64,000 nt of DNA from Dryomyza anilis (taxonomy: Eukaryota > Arthropoda > Insecta > Diptera > Dryomyzidae): positions 14,427,529 through 14,491,528 of the forward strand of contig OX638132.1 of NCBI GenBank assembly GCA_951804985.1, in the 5' to 3' direction. Within the stretch, counting starts at the first letter, position 1. Each line of letters starts with the position of its first letter. Shown piece after piece: positions 1-10,689 of the stretch. The position numbers and the translations under genes are program-made. The notes beneath the pieces were generated by a model. The model had not been told where the DNA came from. It searched no databases and saw only the letters and a program-made list of their open reading frames with translations.

Positions 1-3000
1 AAAACAAATTTTACACTTGAGCGCTTGAACTGTGCTGGGAAACTGAAGCGTGTGATGATTATGCAAAAATCGAGGGTATTTTTTCTCTGCGGAAGATTAG
101 CTAAGTATTATAAGAGGCACTCATTGAAAAATAAAAACGGATGTTATTAATATGGTTTAATAAGAGATAATACTCTTGGACATACATGCTAACAAATTCT
201 AAAAATAAATATTTTATAAAAGGTTGCAAAAATTTAAAGCAAAAAAAAAAACTTTTAATCAAATTTTCTGTTTTCAACGCACGTATTTTAATATAAACAC
301 ACAAAATCCCTGCTAAAGTTGTTACCAACAAAATATATTAACTTTAAGACGCATACATAAGAAATACAAAGCACAAAACAAAGAAAAGTCAAAGCTCAAT
401 TATTTGTCGTAAGCAAAATTTAATGGAATTTGGGGTAAAATAAAAAAAGGAATATATATTTACAAAACATAAAAACAACAAAACAAAATATGTGTAGAAA
501 AACACGTCTGTTGAAAACAGTTTAATACAAATGTAAAAATCTCAACCCTCAAAAATACAACACAGCCAACCAGTCATAAAGGCCTACAAAACACCCACAA
601 CAAAACCTACTACGTACAACAAAAACACAAACATTTCACATGCCAAACTTAAAAAAAAAACATATTGTTCAGCATTTAAGCTTCAACACACAGTACAAAA
701 ACAACATACACAGAGCAGCAACAGCAACATAAGTTCGGAAATTTCATTATCCTCCATTTTCAAGGGAGTCTTGCAAATAAATGTCTGTTTGTGACAGGAC
801 TGCGTTATTTAAACTCACGCCACTACAATGGAGGGCACCCCCAAAAACGGCCATGTACCTCCCTGTTCCTCCCACACTATATAAACGCCACATTTAAACC
901 ACCCACAATTGACTCGATTTACGTGTCACATGTATTTGTGCCTGTCACAACGAACACCCTCGCTTTTACCAACTGGGCAGACATTTTCTCGTACGTACTA
1001 TGTGGCGCTCTTCTGTACTCCCTTCAAAGGGAAATGTCTGCTGTCGTTGAAAGCTTTTGCAGGGTTGCCAATGGCACGCTATACACAAATGTTGTTGGCA
1101 GTTTATAATAATGTTGCAGAATAATAATAATAAAAAGTAAACGCGAAAAATATACAAAAATCTTAAAATGCGCAAAATATGCTAAATTAGGTTTGTATAT
1201 ATTTTTTTTATCTGACGCGTTTTTAGGCCTGTAATGTTTGTAAGAAGGCAGCAATTTTGGCGTTTGTAATGCCATTGAATGACTTAAGTTAACATTAAAC
1301 GCACGAAAAGCTGCAAAGATATGGTAAAGTGTGGTTGCCAAATTTTGTTTAAGGGATTTAGGTTATTGAAATATTTAAATGAGTTTCAAGATGTGCTGCT
1401 AAATGTGAATTTATGTTGATATTAGGCAAGAAATTGCGTTAAGGTTTATTTTTGTGTTATAGTGAATTTAAAAGTCTATATATTAACTTTTGATATATAA
1501 TGTTTATTAAATTACAAAAAATTTATTTAATAAAATCAAAATTTTTTATATGATTTATATAAAATTTACTTTGTATATAATTATTACGCTCCCCTCATTA
1601 CACATTTGATATGCATGTCATTGTAGCAATTTGACAGGCACAAAATATACAAAATAATAATTGTAAATTAATCAATTTGTTATGCAACTTTAAAATGAAG
1701 CGCTTGTTTTGACAGTTGACAAATGACAGCAAAGCATAACAAAGGAGGGATACTAAAAAAATACGTATTCTGACAGCTCTAAACACAAGAAGGCGCCATA
1801 TTCAAATAACTTGAAAGCCATTGACTTAATTACTTTTTATATGGCGCTTTTGAAAAGCGCATTAAGTACCGCTTTGAAAAGCTTTAAAGCAACACTAAAC
1901 TACAGCTTAATTGTACTCAAAAAATCATAAATAAGTATTAAGTTACCGTGCACACACACAAAACAGAAAATAAAAAAATATATAAAAAATAAAACCATAC
2001 AAATGACCACAAGAACAACAACAAGTGTCGCCACAGATGGCGCTTTTCATGCCGTTGCAACCGTGTACAAAAAACACCGCGTGCAGTCTCTACAATTTTT
2101 TTTAAGCTCAAGGTGTGAAACTTTGATTATTGTCAAAGCGTAGCTGATTTAAAAAAAAAGTGTACAAAAGAGCATATAAAAAAGTGTACTAAAGTGTGTA
2201 GAGAAAAGCGTTAAAAAGGCATACAAAAATTTACAAAAAACATACAAAAAAAGCGTACAGTAAAGAAAAAATCGTAAAAGTTGTAAAAGAGTTGCTCAAG
2301 AAAAATATGCACGATCAAAAGGCAAAATTTAATCCGCGCTAAGAATCAATTGTTATTGTGGGCATAACAAAAATATCCCGCAATGCTGGGTAATTTGCAG
2401 TGGCATAACGTGGTCCTGCGGCGGCATGCTGTGTAGTAAAGTGGCATAAAATGAGTACTAACAAGTGTAACTACCTTTCTACCTATTTGCAGTGAAACTG
2501 ACAAAATAAATGCATTTAAATAAATATTTATAAAATATATACAAAATGAAACACAATAATTTAAAGCAGCAAAAGTATTAAAATATATAAAACTATACAC
2601 TCACATAAGTCTTAACTATATTCCCACAATTTTTATAAATTGCACCAATAAATAACAATGCGCTTTAGTTTTAAAATTTATATAGTAACACCCTACAATA
2701 ATCCGCTCTAATAAATAGTTTATACAAACAACGCCCTTTTGAAATCAATAAATTTATATGTTATTAAATCCTTTTTGATCCTTTTTCATAATGCGGCACG
2801 CTAAAATATATTTTTTCATTGGAAAACTATTGTTCATACCTATATGAAAAAAAAAAGAAATTGTCCTAAAAGTCACAGATGTATGTTGTGCTATTTGAAC
2901 ACGAACAATAGTCGTTCAACTTTGTAACCCGCATAATTTATAAAATATATATAGTAAATGCGTTTTCGCCCCCAAAATGTTACAGGTATTTTTTTTTTAT

Positions 3001-4305
3001 TTATTTAGTTCTCAACGTTTGACCCTTGTAAAGTAATGATGGTCATGGTGTAGTCAATAATATTAATAAATACGCACCTTTTGGGTTGTCAGTTATACAA
3101 GTGTGAGCGCATAAATAATGTCACTATTGGACATTTATGCCGATGCTCACAATAAGCCACACTGACACTTTTGGTAAAAACAATAAAATATTGTAACAAT
3201 AACCTGGTCTAAACGACGTTCTCAGTCGGTATGCGGCATTGTTCTGTGTAACGTGGTGTAAAAAGGTTTAATATTTTGTTCGAAACTATTTATGGGCGTT
3301 ATTTATGGGATTTTTTTGTTCTTATATAAAATGCTCAATAAAAAAATCTTTATGTGAATTGTTAAAATAAAGCATTAACAATTTTTTTAATATAAAATGA
3401 TAAAAAAAAACTTCCAAAATTTGTCTACTAATTTTAATTATATTAAATAAAAACTAACTTTTTAAAACAATTTGTTCTTCATGATTTCTATATATATATC
3501 TACAACAAAATGAATTTATTATATTTTATGATTATGTGAAAAATGTCACAAATTACAAATACCAGCAATAATCATAAAACAGGACCACCAAAGCCGTGTA
3601 GACAAAAAAAAAATATCACAAACATTTCAGCTATTTATATTTTTAACTTTAAGACTAATACAAAATTAAAAAATCAAGACAATCAAATAATTTATAACTG
3701 GCGCGCTGTATTGTTGGGCTTCCAAAAATACCTAGAATTCTAAATCGCCAGGCAAATCAGTTAATGTTTTAAAATAAAAATAAAAAACCTTACACAAAAA
3801 ATTATATCACCCAACAGATATGTTCAAGTTATTGCCACCAACATGCGGCAGTAACATTTCTGAACGTCAACCAAATATTGAACCAAAGAAACTAAACAAA
3901 AAATAAAAATATTGCACAAAAATAAAATCATCGAAATAACGCAGAAACACGTTATTTATTATGCGTTCATTATAAATACAGATCGTTCATATATATAAAT
4001 ATATATTTTATATAGCAGCTATAGGTTCCGAATTTATGTTGCCGTGGCTTACAAGTTGTGTTTCTTTGGCACATTTATAAATCATAAATGACAGCGTGAA
4101 ATGAGAAAGAACTACGTTTATTGTATAAATCTGTGGTTTTATAGCAAGGGTTTTAAAAAGGGGTTTTTATTGGGTGTTTTTATTTTATTACATTTTATTG
4201 TTAAGACACATCAGTTAATATTTTTATTGTCACTTAATCATTAATTATTTAAAGTTTTTTTTCAAAACTTTTGCTAAATTTCAATTTTCTCTTCTATCAT
4301 TTCAG
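1..4305 (+). other. opa intron (3' part of a long intron)
   Basis: No exon can be supported here. The stretch ends in a pyrimidine-rich tract and an acceptor CAG directly before the zinc-finger exon at 4306, so it is read as the end of the opa intron that follows finger 3. It is AT-rich with long A and T runs. A less AT-biased patch lies at about 730-1110 and another at about 2020-2100. Small symmetric elements include GCGCTTTTGAAAAGCGC at 1844-1860. No copy of the repeat families found later in the window was recognised. The placement as intron is inferred from the known exon order of opa/ZIC genes; the upstream exons (fingers 1-3) must lie before base 1. Confidence 0.75.
3086..3166. other. 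Imperfect hairpin in the opa intron
   Basis: The two arms (3086-3122 and 3130-3166) pair in three blocks: TGTCAGT, TGTGAGC and GCATAAAT/GTC, separated by an internal loop and small bulges, around a 7-base loop. The size of about 80 nt is that of a microRNA precursor, but no known miRNA was recognised and a short MITE relic is equally possible. Confidence 0.4.
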
Positions 4306-4475
4306 GTGAAAAACCCTTCAAATGCGAACACGAAGGTTGTGATCGTCGTTTTGCAAATTCGTCAGATCGTAAGAAGCACTCACATGTTCACACCTCTGAT
4401 AAACCCTACAATTGCCGCATAAATGGCTGTGATAAGTCCTATACGCATCCGTCATCGTTGCGCAAGCACATGAAG
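4306..4475 (+). CDS. opa: odd-paired (ZIC family), zinc-finger 4-5 exon
   Basis: Internal exon of the fly ZIC-type transcription factor Odd-paired, a nuclear DNA-binding protein needed for the timing of segmentation and for later mesoderm and head development (known from Drosophila). The exon begins with the last two bases of a Gly codon (phase 1), completing the TGEKP linker, and encodes 56 further residues. They hold two C2H2 fingers: finger 4 (Cys-x4-Cys in CEHEGC, His-x3-His in HSHVH) and finger 5 (CRINGC with the start of HMKVH). Sequence landmarks such as [17 protein letters not shown] and HPSSLRKH are diagnostic of ZIC proteins. The acceptor is TTTCAG, and the donor is AAG/GTAGGT at 4476. 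The second His of finger 5 lies in the next exon, so the intron splits the finger. Fingers 1-3 and the start codon are outside the window. Confidence 0.96.
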
Positions 4476-4923
4476 GTAGGTTGAGTTTTAATTTTTAAAA
4501 AAATATTTGGAGTTTAGAAAATGTATTAAAAATTGAAAAATATATATATATTAAATCATCGTTAAATATATTTTAAAATAAAGAATTCCAATGGTATTCA
4601 ATATTTTAAAGTGTAGCAACTCATTTTTCAAATATTTAATTATCAACTTCGGTGAGAAATGTATTTAGCTGGTTTAACCTTTACAACGATGCAATTTAAA
4701 ATTTATTAAGGAACTAGTATATTATATAATTCAAAATTGTTTCAATTTGTAACGTTAAATTTAATTAAAAAAAAATATTTTTTTTTTGCTTTCAAAAATC
4801 TTCCGACGGCATTTTAACAACTCCGACATTTTCTGACTTCTGGCAACTCTGTTGAGCTTTTGCCATTACATTTTATAACTTAACTAATTTCGTCTTCTTC
4901 TTTTTTACTCTCTTCACTCTCAG
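4476..4923 (+). other. opa last intron (448 bp, phase 0)
   Basis: Begins GTAGGT and ends with a pyrimidine-rich stretch followed by CTCTCAG. It falls between codons and separates the MK and VH of finger 5. It is AT-rich with no sign of coding. Both splice sites keep the reading frame open from finger 4 through to the C-terminus, which supports the model. Confidence 0.92.
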
Positions 4924-5631
4924 GTTCATGGCAACATCGACGAAAAGTCACCATCTCACGGTTACGACAGCGAAGGCGAGGAGTCCTCATCGTCCAGCAT
5001 TGTCACGGGCGGCGCGCAAACACCGCCCTCGGCCCGTCTCAACACCGACGCCAGCAGCGTCAACGGCACCGTCAAGTCCTCACCGCACTCCATCAAATCG
5101 GAATCCAGCAGCGGCATGCACAGCGTGCACATGGGTGCCTCCTCCAGCGGCAGCAGCAGCACCGTCGGCAGCACGCATCACACGCAGGTTCATCACAGCA
5201 ATGGGCTGAACAGCAGTCATAGCCACAACAACAACAACTCGTCCACCAAGTCACCCGCATTACAACTGATGTCTTCGTCCGCCTACTTGCCGCCACCACT
5301 TGGACCGCCGCCTTCGTTGACAGCAGCCAGCGCCGGCGGTCACCATCATCATCATCACCATCCGCATCAGCATGGCATGTCGGCGGTTTCACCGGGCGGC
5401 GGCGTCGCCAGCAGTAGCAGCAATTCAGCTGCCGCATCCATGGCATTGGTCAGCGGTCATCATCACAATCATCATTTGCTGTATCATCCGGCGCAGCATC
5501 ATCCGCCCAGCGACTGGTATCATACAGCGGCACCAGCAAGCGGCGCCGATGCAATGAATCCATTGAATCACTTCGGCCATCATCATCATCATCACCATCT
5601 GATGCATCCGGGCGCGGCGACGGCCTATTGA
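4924..5631 (+). CDS. opa: odd-paired (ZIC family), C-terminal exon
   Basis: Terminal exon, 235 codons plus TGA at 5629-5631, read in frame from the preceding exon. It starts VHGNIDEKSPSHGYDSEGEE, which closes finger 5 and continues into the conserved post-finger segment. The rest is low-complexity: Ser-rich runs, a short Asn run, a Pro-rich patch (LPPPLGPPP) and several His runs, including two of seven residues. An IKSE motif fits the SUMO consensus (psi-K-x-E); this is an inference only. The end SDWYHT...MNPLNHFGHH...HPGAATAY matches my recollection of the Drosophila Opa C-terminus. GC content is far above that of the surroundings, which is typical of coding DNA in this AT-rich genome. Antisense and shifted-frame open stretches across the exon result from its GC-rich repeat composition. 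Confidence 0.96.
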   Translation, partial: VHGNIDEKSPSHGYDSEGEESSSSSIVTGGAQTPPSARLNTDASSVNGTVKSSPHSIKSESSSGMHSVHMGASSSGSSSTVGSTHHTQVHHSNGLNSSHSHNNNNSSTKSPALQLMSSSAYLPPPLGPPPSLTAASAGGHHHHHHHPHQHGMSAVSPGGGVASSSSNSAAASMALVSGHHHNHHLLYHPAQHHPPSDWYHTAAPASGADAMNPLNHFGHHHHHHHLMHPGAATAY

Positions 5632-6723
5632 AGTTGGTAGAGCGGCGCAAATGTCGGTGGGCGGTGGGCTTTAGGCGGTGTTGCATCTATGAGATGTACA
5701 ACAACTACAACGCATTGTTACATTGTAATGTAGTAAAGTGTCTGTCTGTCTGTGTGTGTAAAAAAACCAAAAATCAATTAAACGAAATAAACTTCTTACC
5801 TGAATGCTTATTAAATAAAACAAAAATATAACGTAAGAGAAAATTTAAAACTATAAAAACTAATTAAAAAAAAAAGAAAATCTTTTTTGAAATTGTTGTT
5901 AAAATTTGCTACACCTCTTTTTTTTTCCTATTTTTTATTTTTTAGTTATAAACACTTGAAATTTTAAAAATTCTTGCTTTTGCTCTATATATATTAAAAA
6001 TATAATTAGTTAAAAGAATTGTACTTGTATTATATAGAAAATAAAATAAAAATTAAATAAAAAATTTAAATAGTAGTCTTAAGCCTCTAAACTAGCTTTA
6101 GGTAGTATAAGTCTTGATTTTAGCATTAGAATTAAAATAGCTTTTCCAGTACAAAAACTGCTAAATTAGTATTGCATAAAAATATTAACACTGCAAAAAA
6201 AATATTGTTACATTTAAATACGTACTTTGCGAAAACAAGTTCGGCCTTAGATTTACAAAACACAACCCTACATAAGTATTTAGCAAACTACAAAATTGCA
6301 TACAAAATTTTAATAAAAACTAAAACATAAAATAAAAAAAACCAAACAAACCACATGCATTTCTAATTTCTACAAAATTTCCAAATACGTAAAATTTGCT
6401 AAAATCTACTAAAAAATATTAAAACAAAAAAATCTCTTTAAAAAGAAAACTAAATACTATGTTACCGAACAGTGCCTGCCGCTTAATAATCTCAAACAAA
6501 GGAAAATGCTACACTTTTTTAAAAGCACCAAAATTTTCAAATTCATAACACATTTTGGCGCAATATTTCTGATGCCACATTCATTTTACAGCTATGCGCC
6601 ATTTTGACAGACTCTATTAAATTCGCTTTTTCTATTAACCCTTAAGTGTATATTGTACAAAATGAAACCGCTTCGCTTATTATTTTGCCTTGAAGTTGTT
6701 TTTTCCCAGCACTTTGCTATATG

Positions 6724-7130
6724 ACACTCACAAAAAATACCATCAAATTAATAGTTTTTAATATTATTAAAGCAGTTTTTAATATTAAAACTACGCTAAT
6801 AGTGTAAATTATTGTTTTAATTATTAAATTACTTTAAATGCCATTAAATACTATTGAGAACTAATGAATACTATTGAATTATTTTTGTTTTTAAATGAAA
6901 ATCAGTTTTAAGGCTATACTATTGAATCAATATGTGTGCTATATATTATATATGTCATTCCATAGACTTGTTGTTTTAATAGTATTTAAAACATTGATTT
7001 TCATATAAATTCAAAAATAGTATTTCGTATTTTTAAATTGTATATAATGTGCATACAATAGAAATTTCAATTCTCTTTTAAATAGCATAAACTATTAATG
7101 GTATGGTGTTTTTTTTTTGTAACTGAGTAT
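6724..7130. mobile_element. MITE of the CACYCAG family in the opa 3' region
   Basis: Starts ACACTCACAAAAAATACCAT and ends with the inverted counterpart (ATGGT ... TTTTTTGTAACTGAGT). Inside are repeated CTATTAA/TTAATAG and CCATTAAATACTA motifs, shared with the elements at 12585-12802 and 17680-17890. The ends are diverged and no target duplication was identified. Confidence 0.5.
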
Positions 7131-7457
7131 AATTTGAAAATGCTCCATTTGCGCCTGTAAATAGTTTTTAGTTTAGTTCAATGCGTTAATAAGTTGGTGT
7201 TTTTGAAATGAACAAACATTAAAACAATGTAAAAAATTAAAATATGTCTGCATAAATATTTATATATATTTAGTTTAAGCATTAAAACTAATGTGTAAAT
7301 TATTCTAATTTAAGCAAATGTATTTCTTTTACATTTTTCTTTTAGTTAATTTAAAGCCGACGTATATATAAAACTATAAAATATATGTTTATCTATGAAG
7401 GATTTCTGTAATTATTATTGTAATCAAATTTGAACAAAATGCGATAAATTCTTTCCA

Positions 7458-7463
7458 AATAAA
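7458..7463 (+). terminator. Distal poly(A) signal candidate for opa
   Basis: AATAAA followed about 40 bases later by a TGTGTTTTATTTTC stretch, which is the arrangement of a metazoan cleavage and polyadenylation site. Proximal alternatives are at 5786 and 5814. Which are used cannot be decided from sequence. Confidence 0.4.
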
Positions 7464-7490
7464 ATCTATATAAAACTGATTGCAAAATAT

Positions 7491-8559
7491 ATAAAATTGT
7501 GTGTTTTATTTTCAATTTCACTAGTAAAAGTTTTCGAGGGCTAAGAGGTAATACAGAAAATAATGATCCGAAATTTTAGTTGGATTAGACATCAGTGATT
7601 TTTTAGGTATATAATTTTGGTTGGATAGATTTAGAATAAAAATATCTATTATTAATATTATTAGTTAATAACCCTTTTACCGGTCAAATTTTAATTGTAT
7701 CTTAATATTTTTAGTTTTGGATAATATTGGTAAATATTAAAAAAATGAATGTTCTTGAACATAAGTTATTTCTACGAACACATTTTGGAATTCTATTTTA
7801 TGTGGAGGAAAAGTTATTAGGGAACATTTCGGTGGATTTTGTCAAAATGTCACATATATAGAATTCAAAATGTTATAAAAGGTTGGAAACTGTTTTTATT
7901 AATAGACTATCAGCCTAAATTTACGCCTTGTAGCAAATATTTAAACATCCAAGTTTCAAAAAACTTGCCACAAAACTCTTAATATTTTTTTTTAAAAATG
8001 ATATATATGCTGTTAGTTAAAAGATGCTAGCCACAACAGTAATGGAAATGGTGAAATTTACAATAGATTCACGGTAAATATCCTGAATTGCGGTACAATT
8101 GCAGCAAATCTATTGGCCTTTTTTGACATTTGGCTACTATAAAAAAGGCAAATGGCGTACTTTTTCCATACGCTAGATTTATTCACAATACATAAGTATA
8201 TCCAATGGTGTAAAAAGGTGTCAACACAAATATAGCATTTTAATGGTAAAAGAGAAAATAAAAATACGTGGTAAAAAATGATTTCTTTTCAAGTTATACC
8301 TTGCTGACAACAACGCCACCAGAATTGGTTCATTTGCAAAAAATGTTTCAAGTCGTTGTACAATATTACAATCGAAGGCTATATAAAGACGATGCCGATG
8401 TTTAGCATTGATTCTAACATATATAAAAATCCATTTGATTCCATCGCATCGTATTTGTTGGATATTTGAGAGATGTTTGATGGCTGTAAATAACTTGATA
8501 TTTAGGGCAGTGATATTTCTGGTAATCATCTGTGTTTTCTTAGTGTATAAAAATCATTA
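7491..8559. other. AT-rich intergenic, nothing recognised
   Basis: No gene, repeat family or long open frame could be supported. Slightly less AT-biased sequence at 8020-8400 has no coding signal on either strand. Confidence 0.5.
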
Positions 8560-9215
8560 CAAATTTATTAAATACTTGAGAATAAATTTTTGTCATTTTT
8601 CAGGAATAATTTCGACATATTTTTGTCAAACATACAGAAAAATGGAATATTTTGGGAAAAGTATAACAGGTTGTAAAAACAGGCAACTTGTGATACAAAC
8701 TCCGCCTTTTGTCTTTTTAAAATATCCCCGGACAAAATTTCTGACATTTTGTTCAGGAATATTTTGAGCAAATTGCGGACAAATACACAAATAAATGGAA
8801 TATTTTGGGAAGTGTATAGCATCCCTCGACAGTGTCGAAGCCGTTAAAAAGGATTTTTTGACATATTTTAAACAGACAAAGGCGGAGTCTGTATAATCAG
8901 CTGTCTGTTTTCTGCCCGCACCCATTATATGTCGTGAATCTGAATTAAAATTCGAAAAATTGAGAACCAAAAATATTCCATTTATCTGTGTGTTTGCGGG
9001 AATTATACACGAAATATTCAGGAAAAATGCCAGAAATTATGACTCGGGATGGTGTCAATTTTTTTTGGAATTTAATAGGTATATTTTGCGAACGAGCAGA
9101 AACCAGAAACCACAAACTCTGACTTTGTCTGTTTGAAAAATCCTTCCAAACTGCCTCGATCCTGTCAATAAATTTTGTATGGGGATGTCCCTGCCAAAAA
9201 TGTTGTCTTGGGTAT
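8560..9215. repeat. Dispersed repeat F, two inverted units
   Basis: Two diverged, roughly inverted units share phrases such as AATATTCCATTTATCTGTGTG, TTTGTCTGTTTGAAA and TGATACAAACTCCGCCTTT. The same phrases recur at 16341-16587, 30785-31030, 31880-31945 and 32370-33060. Superfamily unknown; no coding capacity. Open frames here are by-products of the repeat. Confidence 0.6.
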
Positions 9216-10260
9216 ATTAAACTTGAAAAATTCAAAAATATATAAATTAATTTCTTTTTTAAAAAGCATATTTTATGCACCGAATACTGACAGATTAATG
9301 TTCAAAAATATATCGACTAATTGTCTTTATGTCGACATTGATTATAAGACCGACTTACAGTTTCTATAGTTTAAGTTGTTTAAAAGTAGGACAGCAGCAG
9401 AACTATTAGTCGAAAATTAAAAAAAAAAAAAAACAAATGTCACGAATAAAACTACTAAACATTTATATGGTGTCACCGGGTGCAAAGTCGTAAAAATGTT
9501 ATGAACATGGAAAAATTAAAATAAATAATCATATAAATTTTAGCAACATTCGAATTAAAAGATATTTTATATATCTGTTAACTCGAATGTTGCTAAAAGT
9601 TTCAGTTTAACAAAACTATTATTATTTTTAGATAATTCTTAAGTAGTTTTCAACAGTTTTATTGATAAACTTAACAAACGTTTAGTGATTTAAATTCATC
9701 TTATTGCTGAGAAGTTGATATAATCTAAATAAATATAAAAATTCTAAATTTTTGCAATAAAATAATGAATTTTATAACAAAAACCTAATAGGACCCAGTA
9801 TTTTACGCCAAAATTACACATTTTGAAATCATAGTCATATAAAGTATTTTTTTTTCCAAAAGCATTAGTTTACTATCGTCTACAGCTAAGAAAATTATAG
9901 ATACTCAATTAAATGCGCGTATTATGAAAAAGATAAGTTGTCCAAAATTGGAACTGCAACAAGATTTACGACTCGCGTGCTCGAACTCCCAGCGTTCGCG
10001 CACTTAGTTGCTGACAAAACACTCAATGCAATTCACCAACAACTGCATCGATTTGCATTCACCGAAAAATTGTTTTGAGTTAAATGTGCGCGCCAGTTAC
10101 CAGGCGGCAGTAAATTATGTGCGCCCAAAATTTGGTTTGGCAATAACAGCAGTTCTTATAGCAATACAAAATAAACCCCAAATGAAATAATCAAATAAAA
10201 GCAATAAAGTACCACTCGGAGAATTTGATATAGGAATATTTTGAATGTTGTTTAGGCCAG
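9216..10260. other. AT-rich intergenic with one strong hairpin
   Basis: No gene supported. It contains the hairpin at 9538-9598 and a slightly GC-richer unique patch at about 9955-10190. Confidence 0.45.
9538..9598. other. Near-perfect 61-nt hairpin
   Basis: Arms 9538-9565 and 9571-9598 are 28 nt each and pair at 26 positions, with a 5-nt loop (TTTAT). The stem begins TTTTAGCAACATTCGA. The flanks do not extend the pairing. It may be a miniature inverted-repeat relic or a precursor of a small RNA; no known miRNA was recognised. Confidence 0.65.
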
Positions 10261-10267
10261 TCATTTT

Positions 10268-10335
10268 TTGATAGCGTCCGTAGGTTAGTAGTGCGAGACA
10301 AATGGTTGTGGATTCAAAACCCGCAAGTATAACAT
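10268..10335 (+). repeat. tRNA-like relic (old SINE head?)
   Basis: An A-box-like TAGGTTAGTAGTGCG is followed about 20 bases later by a B-box-like GTGGATTCAAAACCCGC. The arrangement matches the SINE heads elsewhere in the window but is strongly decayed, and no SINE body follows. Confidence 0.3.
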
Positions 10336-10484
10336 TGAAATATAAATTGCTGTGTTGAAATCACGAAGAGCTCGATTACTAAAAGTCAGAACGTATAATG
10401 AAAATGTGCTTGATCGGTTGATTGTTACTTGTAAATATACTTCATATATCACTAAGGTAACAATAATTATTTTAATGTATTTGT

Positions 10485-10645
10485 AACTCTGATTTCGAAA
10501 ATGCGGCCAGTTTCATCAAATAGTCTCTAGTTTTTGAGGTATATACCATTTTTCGAAAAATGTAAAAACCATATCAATATCTCAAAAACTAGATTCAATA
10601 TAATAAATCTGATGCCATTTTAGAAATCAGAGTTATATATATATA
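10485..10645. repeat. Fold-back repeat, arms about 65 bp
   Basis: The left arm (from GTAACTCTGATTTCGAAAAT through CTAGTTTTTGAGGTATA) returns inverted at 10568-10640 (ATCTCAAAAACTAGA ... AAATCAGAGTTAT) with several mismatches. The spacer is about 20 bases. Non-coding. Confidence 0.6.
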
Positions 10646-10689
10646 TATTGAAGAATTATTGCACTTTTACTGAAGAAAATATATATTTT

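Larger units (their letters stand above)
5632..7490 (+). other. opa 3' UTR, maximal extent
   Basis: AU-rich sequence directly after the opa stop with many polyU and polyA runs. AATAAA hexamers occur early (5786-5791, 5814-5819) and late (7458-7463); the last is followed by a GU-rich stretch near 7498-7510. The 3' end therefore could be near 5.84 kb or near 7.49 kb. A MITE-like element (6724-7130) lies inside the longer version. No competing open reading frame was found. Confidence 0.5.

Noticed and set aside
791..1341. 105-codon frames on both strands in the opa intron
   Set aside because: They overlap on opposite strands and show no domain or codon bias; more likely a less AT-biased intronic patch.
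5093..5686. Antisense and shifted-frame open stretches over the opa terminal exon
   Set aside because: Shadows of the GC-rich, His/Ser-rich opa coding sequence.
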